26,970 nt of DNA, taken from an uncultured Lachnospiraceae bacterium. Lineage in GTDB: Bacteria; Bacillota_A; Clostridia; Lachnospirales; Lachnospiraceae. The stretch covers positions 1-26,970 of the forward strand of contig CAJUFW010000027.1 in NCBI GenBank assembly GCA_910585655.1, in the 5' to 3' direction. Position numbers and translations under genes: made by a program. The notes below the pieces were generated by a model, which saw nothing but the letters and a program-made list of their open reading frames with translations, made no database searches and was not told the origin of the DNA. Every line of letters starts with the position of its first letter. The first letter of the stretch is position 1. Shown here piece after piece: positions 24,499-26,970 of this stretch.

Positions 24499-26970
24499 TG
24501 CTGCTCCCTGTCCGCCACCACAGTCCGGCATGTTCTTTTCAGATCCAAAAAGTGATCGAGAGCTGGAAGCCGTCGGCGGTGTTGATTGAGGGACCATACA
24601 ATGCCAATGATCTGATTCCGGTCATGGTGCATGAAGAGACAAGGGCGCCCTTTGCCATTTATTATTCCTATCATGACAAGACCGGCAGACTGGCAGGATT
24701 AGAAGAAGCGGAGTCTGTGCCAGACGATCAGAAACGAAGGGCAGACCGTGAGTTTTACAAATGTTATTATCCGTTCCTAGACTACTCGCCGGAACTTTTG
24801 GCGCTGCGGGAAGCCAATCAAAGAGGGCTTGCTTCTGCTTTTATTGACCTGCCTTATGCCGATATCCTGGCGGCTTCCAAAGAAGGAAAGGGATTGTTAA
24901 AGGAAGAGGAAAAAAACAATTACAACGACGATTATCTGCTGTCCCGCAACGTATATTTGGAATGCCTTTGTGAGAAAACAGGGTTACGAAATTTTGATGA
25001 GTTCTGGGAAAAATATTTTGAAGTAAACGGTCTGACGGAAGAAAGCGAGACATGGTTTTCTCATTTGCTGACCTATTGCCGTCTGGCAAGGGAAAATACC
25101 CCGGTAGAATCTCTGCTGGAAGAGGGCTGTCTGGAACGGGAGGCGCATATGGCTGCCAGAATCGTTCAGTGGGTAGAGAAAAACGGGGCAGGAAAAGGCA
25201 GTAAAAAAGGAAAATCCAGGAAAAAAGCAGCAGAAAGCGAGTCAGAACGAACCGAAGCCAGGCAGGAGAATGAGTCTGAAAAAGTGGAAGCAGAGCCAGG
25301 GCTATATAAAATTCTGGTAATAACCGGCGGCTTTCATACGCCGGGGATTTTAGAACGGCTTTCGGAAGAAGGCTGGGCAGAGACAAAGAAGGCAGTCAAA
25401 AAGCTTTCGGAGAAAAAGGACAAAAATCAGAGTGTATACTTGATGCCGTATTCTATGGAGGCGGCGGACGCCCTCAATGGGTATTCCAGCGGGATGCCTT
25501 ACGCGGGGTTTTACCAGCGGATTTGGGACAATATGTTTGAGAAGGAAGCCGGTCAGGAGAGCCAGGAGGCGCCGCAGGCTTACCGGAAAGCGGTGCTGGA
25601 TTTGATCGTGGCTTCCGGGAAGGAGCTTCGCCGGAAGGAAGGATATCTTTCGACGTATGACGAAATCTGTGCCTGGCAGATGGCGCAGGGGCTTTCCGAA
25701 CTCCGGAACAAACCACAGCCGGGAGCTTATGAGTTAAAGGATGCGGTACTTTCTTCGTATGTCAAGGGAGAATATAATCTGGCTTCCGATACGCCGATTC
25801 GGATTCTGCAAAGGCTGATGATCGGCAACGCGACCGGAAGGCTCTGTAATATGGCAGATGTACCGCCGATTTTACATGACTTTGAGAAGCAGTGCAAAAG
25901 CCTTGGTCTGAAAACAAATGTCACGTTGGAGTCCGAACTAACATTGTCGATTTTTTCCGGGAAGAAGCATCGGAATATCAGTATGTTTTTACATCGGATG
26001 GTCTTTTTGGGGACGGGATTTGCCAGACGGGTCAAAGGACCGAACCTTCAGCTTCGTAAAGATCGGAATCTGATCCGGGAGATTTGGAAATATAGGTGGA
26101 GTACCCAGGTGCCGGCAGCCCTGATCGATGTGTCGGTGCATGGAGCGACGGTAGAAGAAGCGGCATGCAGTGTGGTAAGAGAGCAGCTTAGGAAAGAAAT
26201 CGGCGCAGGCGCGGCAGCCGGCTTGCTGACACAGGTATTTGAAATGGGTCTGACGGAACAGCTAGACGAGGTATACGGTCGGGTACAGGAACAGATGCTC
26301 CAGGATACGGATTTTTATTCGATTGCAGAGGCGATCAAGGCTCTGATGATGATGGAGGAGCTGGGGAGTCTCTATGATTCGGCAATGGAGCTGACAGGGT
26401 TGTTAAAAACGGGCGTACAGAAGCTGATTATGCTGCTGCCGTCTATGACCGGAATTAAAGATGAAAACTTATCTGCCTGTATGGACGCGCTCAAGCTTTT
26501 GTATCAGGTGACAGGTCGGGAGCGGATGGAACTATCCTACGAACAGGAGGCGTATTATGCAGCTCTGGATCGGATGCTGGCAGAGCCGGAAATCCATGCC
26601 GGATTATATGGCTGTATCCATGGAATTTTATATGGCAGCGGCAGAGAGGATTCGGCAGCGGTGGAGATGGCATGCCGGGGATATCTGACCGGAACGAGGG
26701 AGCAGCTTTTACAGACCGCTCTGTTTTTCCGGGGGCTGTTTTATACTGCCAAGGATTTGATCTTTATAGGCGGGCAGATTTTAGGGATGTTGGATCAGTT
26801 TTTCGGTCAGGTAGAAGAAGGGGAATTTATGGAACTGCTGCCGGAGCTGCGGATGGCGTTTACGTATTTTACCCCAGCCGAAACAGATAAAATTGCCGGA
26901 ATGGCGGCAGGACTGCATGGCAAGAAGCGGGAGGATATCACCGAGCGGACTGCAGTTCTTCCGGAATGGT
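24459..26970 (+). CDS. DUF5682 family protein, 3' end outside window
   Basis: The frame is open from ATG 24459 to the window end (837 codons, no stop), so the C terminus is missing. It reads METILRSEEMAEIMLLPVRHHSP; LLPVRHHSPACS followed by AVLIEGPYNAND is the recognisable N-terminal signature of DUF5682 proteins. Further family-like parts are ITGGFHTPGI (about 288-297), YLMPYSMEAADALNGYSSGMPY, and the repeated helical C-terminal region. A Lys/Glu/Ser-rich linker (about 242-283) looks disordered. No membrane segment or known catalytic motif is evident. AGAGGGTGG lies about 6 nt before ATG 24459; the internal ATG 24486 has no properly spaced site. The 40-nt overlap with the ATPase implies tight coupling. 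Biochemical role unknown; such genes neighbour MoxR, VWA and SWIM-domain genes (compare the E. coli yeh cluster, from memory). Confidence 0.78.
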   Translation, partial: METILRSEEMAEIMLLPVRHHSPACSFQIQKVIESWKPSAVLIEGPYNANDLIPVMVHEETRAPFAIYYSYHDKTGRLAGLEEAESVPDDQKRRADREFYKCYYPFLDYSPELLALREANQRGLASAFIDLPYADILAASKEGKGLLKEEEKNNYNDDYLLSRNVYLECLCEKTGLRNFDEFWEKYFEVNGLTEESETWFSHLLTYCRLARENTPVESLLEEGCLEREAHMAARIVQWVEKNGAGKGSKKGKSRKKAAESESERTEARQENESEKVEAEPGLYKILVITGGFHTPGILERLSEEGWAETKKAVKKLSEKKDKNQSVYLMPYSMEAADALNGYSSGMPYAGFYQRIWDNMFEKEAGQESQEAPQAYRKAVLDLIVASGKELRRKEGYLSTYDEICAWQMAQGLSELRNKPQPGAYELKDAVLSSYVKGEYNLASDTPIRILQRLMIGNATGRLCNMADVPPILHDFEKQCKSLGLKTNVTLESELTLSIFSGKKHRNISMFLHRMVFLGTGFARRVKGPNLQLRKDRNLIREIWKYRWSTQVPAALIDVSVHGATVEEAACSVVREQLRKEIGAGAAAGLLTQVFEMGLTEQLDEVYGRVQEQMLQDTDFYSIAEAIKALMMMEELGSLYDSAMELTGLLKTGVQKLIMLLPSMTGIKDENLSACMDALKLLYQVTGRERMELSYEQEAYYAALDRMLAEPEIHAGLYGCIHGILYGSGREDSAAVEMACRGYLTGTREQLLQTALFFRGLFYTAKDLIFIGGQILGMLDQFFGQVEEGEFMELLPELRMAFTYFTPAETDKIAGMAAGLHGKKREDITERTAVLPEW

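Noticed and set aside
1..26970. CRISPR arrays, tRNA or rRNA genes, insertion sequences, phage attachment sites.
   Set aside because: No regularly spaced repeats, cloverleaf-like or rRNA segments, transposase or integrase motifs were seen on either strand.

Overview
The window looks like a chromosomal segment of a Gram-positive, low-to-moderate GC clostridium, most likely a gut Lachnospiraceae-type Firmicute. The reasons are strong AGGAGG-type ribosome binding sites, several TTG starts, a SpoVB/YtgP-type flippase, a Gram-positive GHMP-kinase/nucleotidyltransferase fusion, and the overall gene complement. The species assignment is inference. No rRNA, tRNA, CRISPR array, insertion sequence or integrase was seen.

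Region 1 (1-12487, + strand, visibly AT-rich) is the 3' part of a cell-surface polysaccharide operon. In order it holds the end of a LicD-type gene, three family-2 glycosyltransferases, a GT90 (CAP10-like) transferase, galE, a GT8 transferase, glf, a fused sugar kinase/nucleotidyltransferase, and a GtrII-GtrB-GtrA trio. Gaps are at most 43 nt and several genes overlap. galE, glf and the fusion enzyme can be read as a precursor module supplying UDP-galactose and UDP-galactofuranose. The Gtr trio would add a sugar side branch on the outer face of the membrane. Two glycosyltransferase genes carry long G homopolymers (G9 at 1627-1635, G10 at 6382-6391), and in both the tract length decides the reading frame. 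The first gene is out of frame as read here. This is the strongest candidate for an undescribed system: a slipped-strand, phase-variable surface glycan in a Firmicute.

Region 2 (12488-15845, + strand, higher GC) begins with a compact element in which an 18-bp perfect inverted repeat surrounds the -10 box of a near-consensus promoter. It probably acts both as terminator of the polysaccharide operon and as operator for the next genes: a MarR-family regulator, a MATE transporter (a MepR/MepA-like pair) and a membrane-anchored phospholipase D-family protein.

Region 3 (15846-20966) holds a MOP-superfamily flippase on the - strand, a divergent intergenic region with candidate promoters, and a 1052-residue cytoplasmic hybrid histidine kinase (PAS, HisKA, HATPase, two receivers). 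It closes with a strong bidirectional terminator hairpin.

Region 4 (20967-23100, - strand) is a two-gene unit: a SMI1/KNR4 (SUKH) protein followed by aminopeptidase C.

Region 5 (23101-26970, + strand) has an extended -10 promoter and a roughly 150-nt leader that can fold. It is followed by a MoxR-type AAA+ ATPase overlapping a very large DUF5682-type gene that runs off the window. This matches the conserved but functionally obscure MoxR / DUF5682 / VWA / SWIM neighbourhoods; the VWA and SWIM genes would lie beyond the window.
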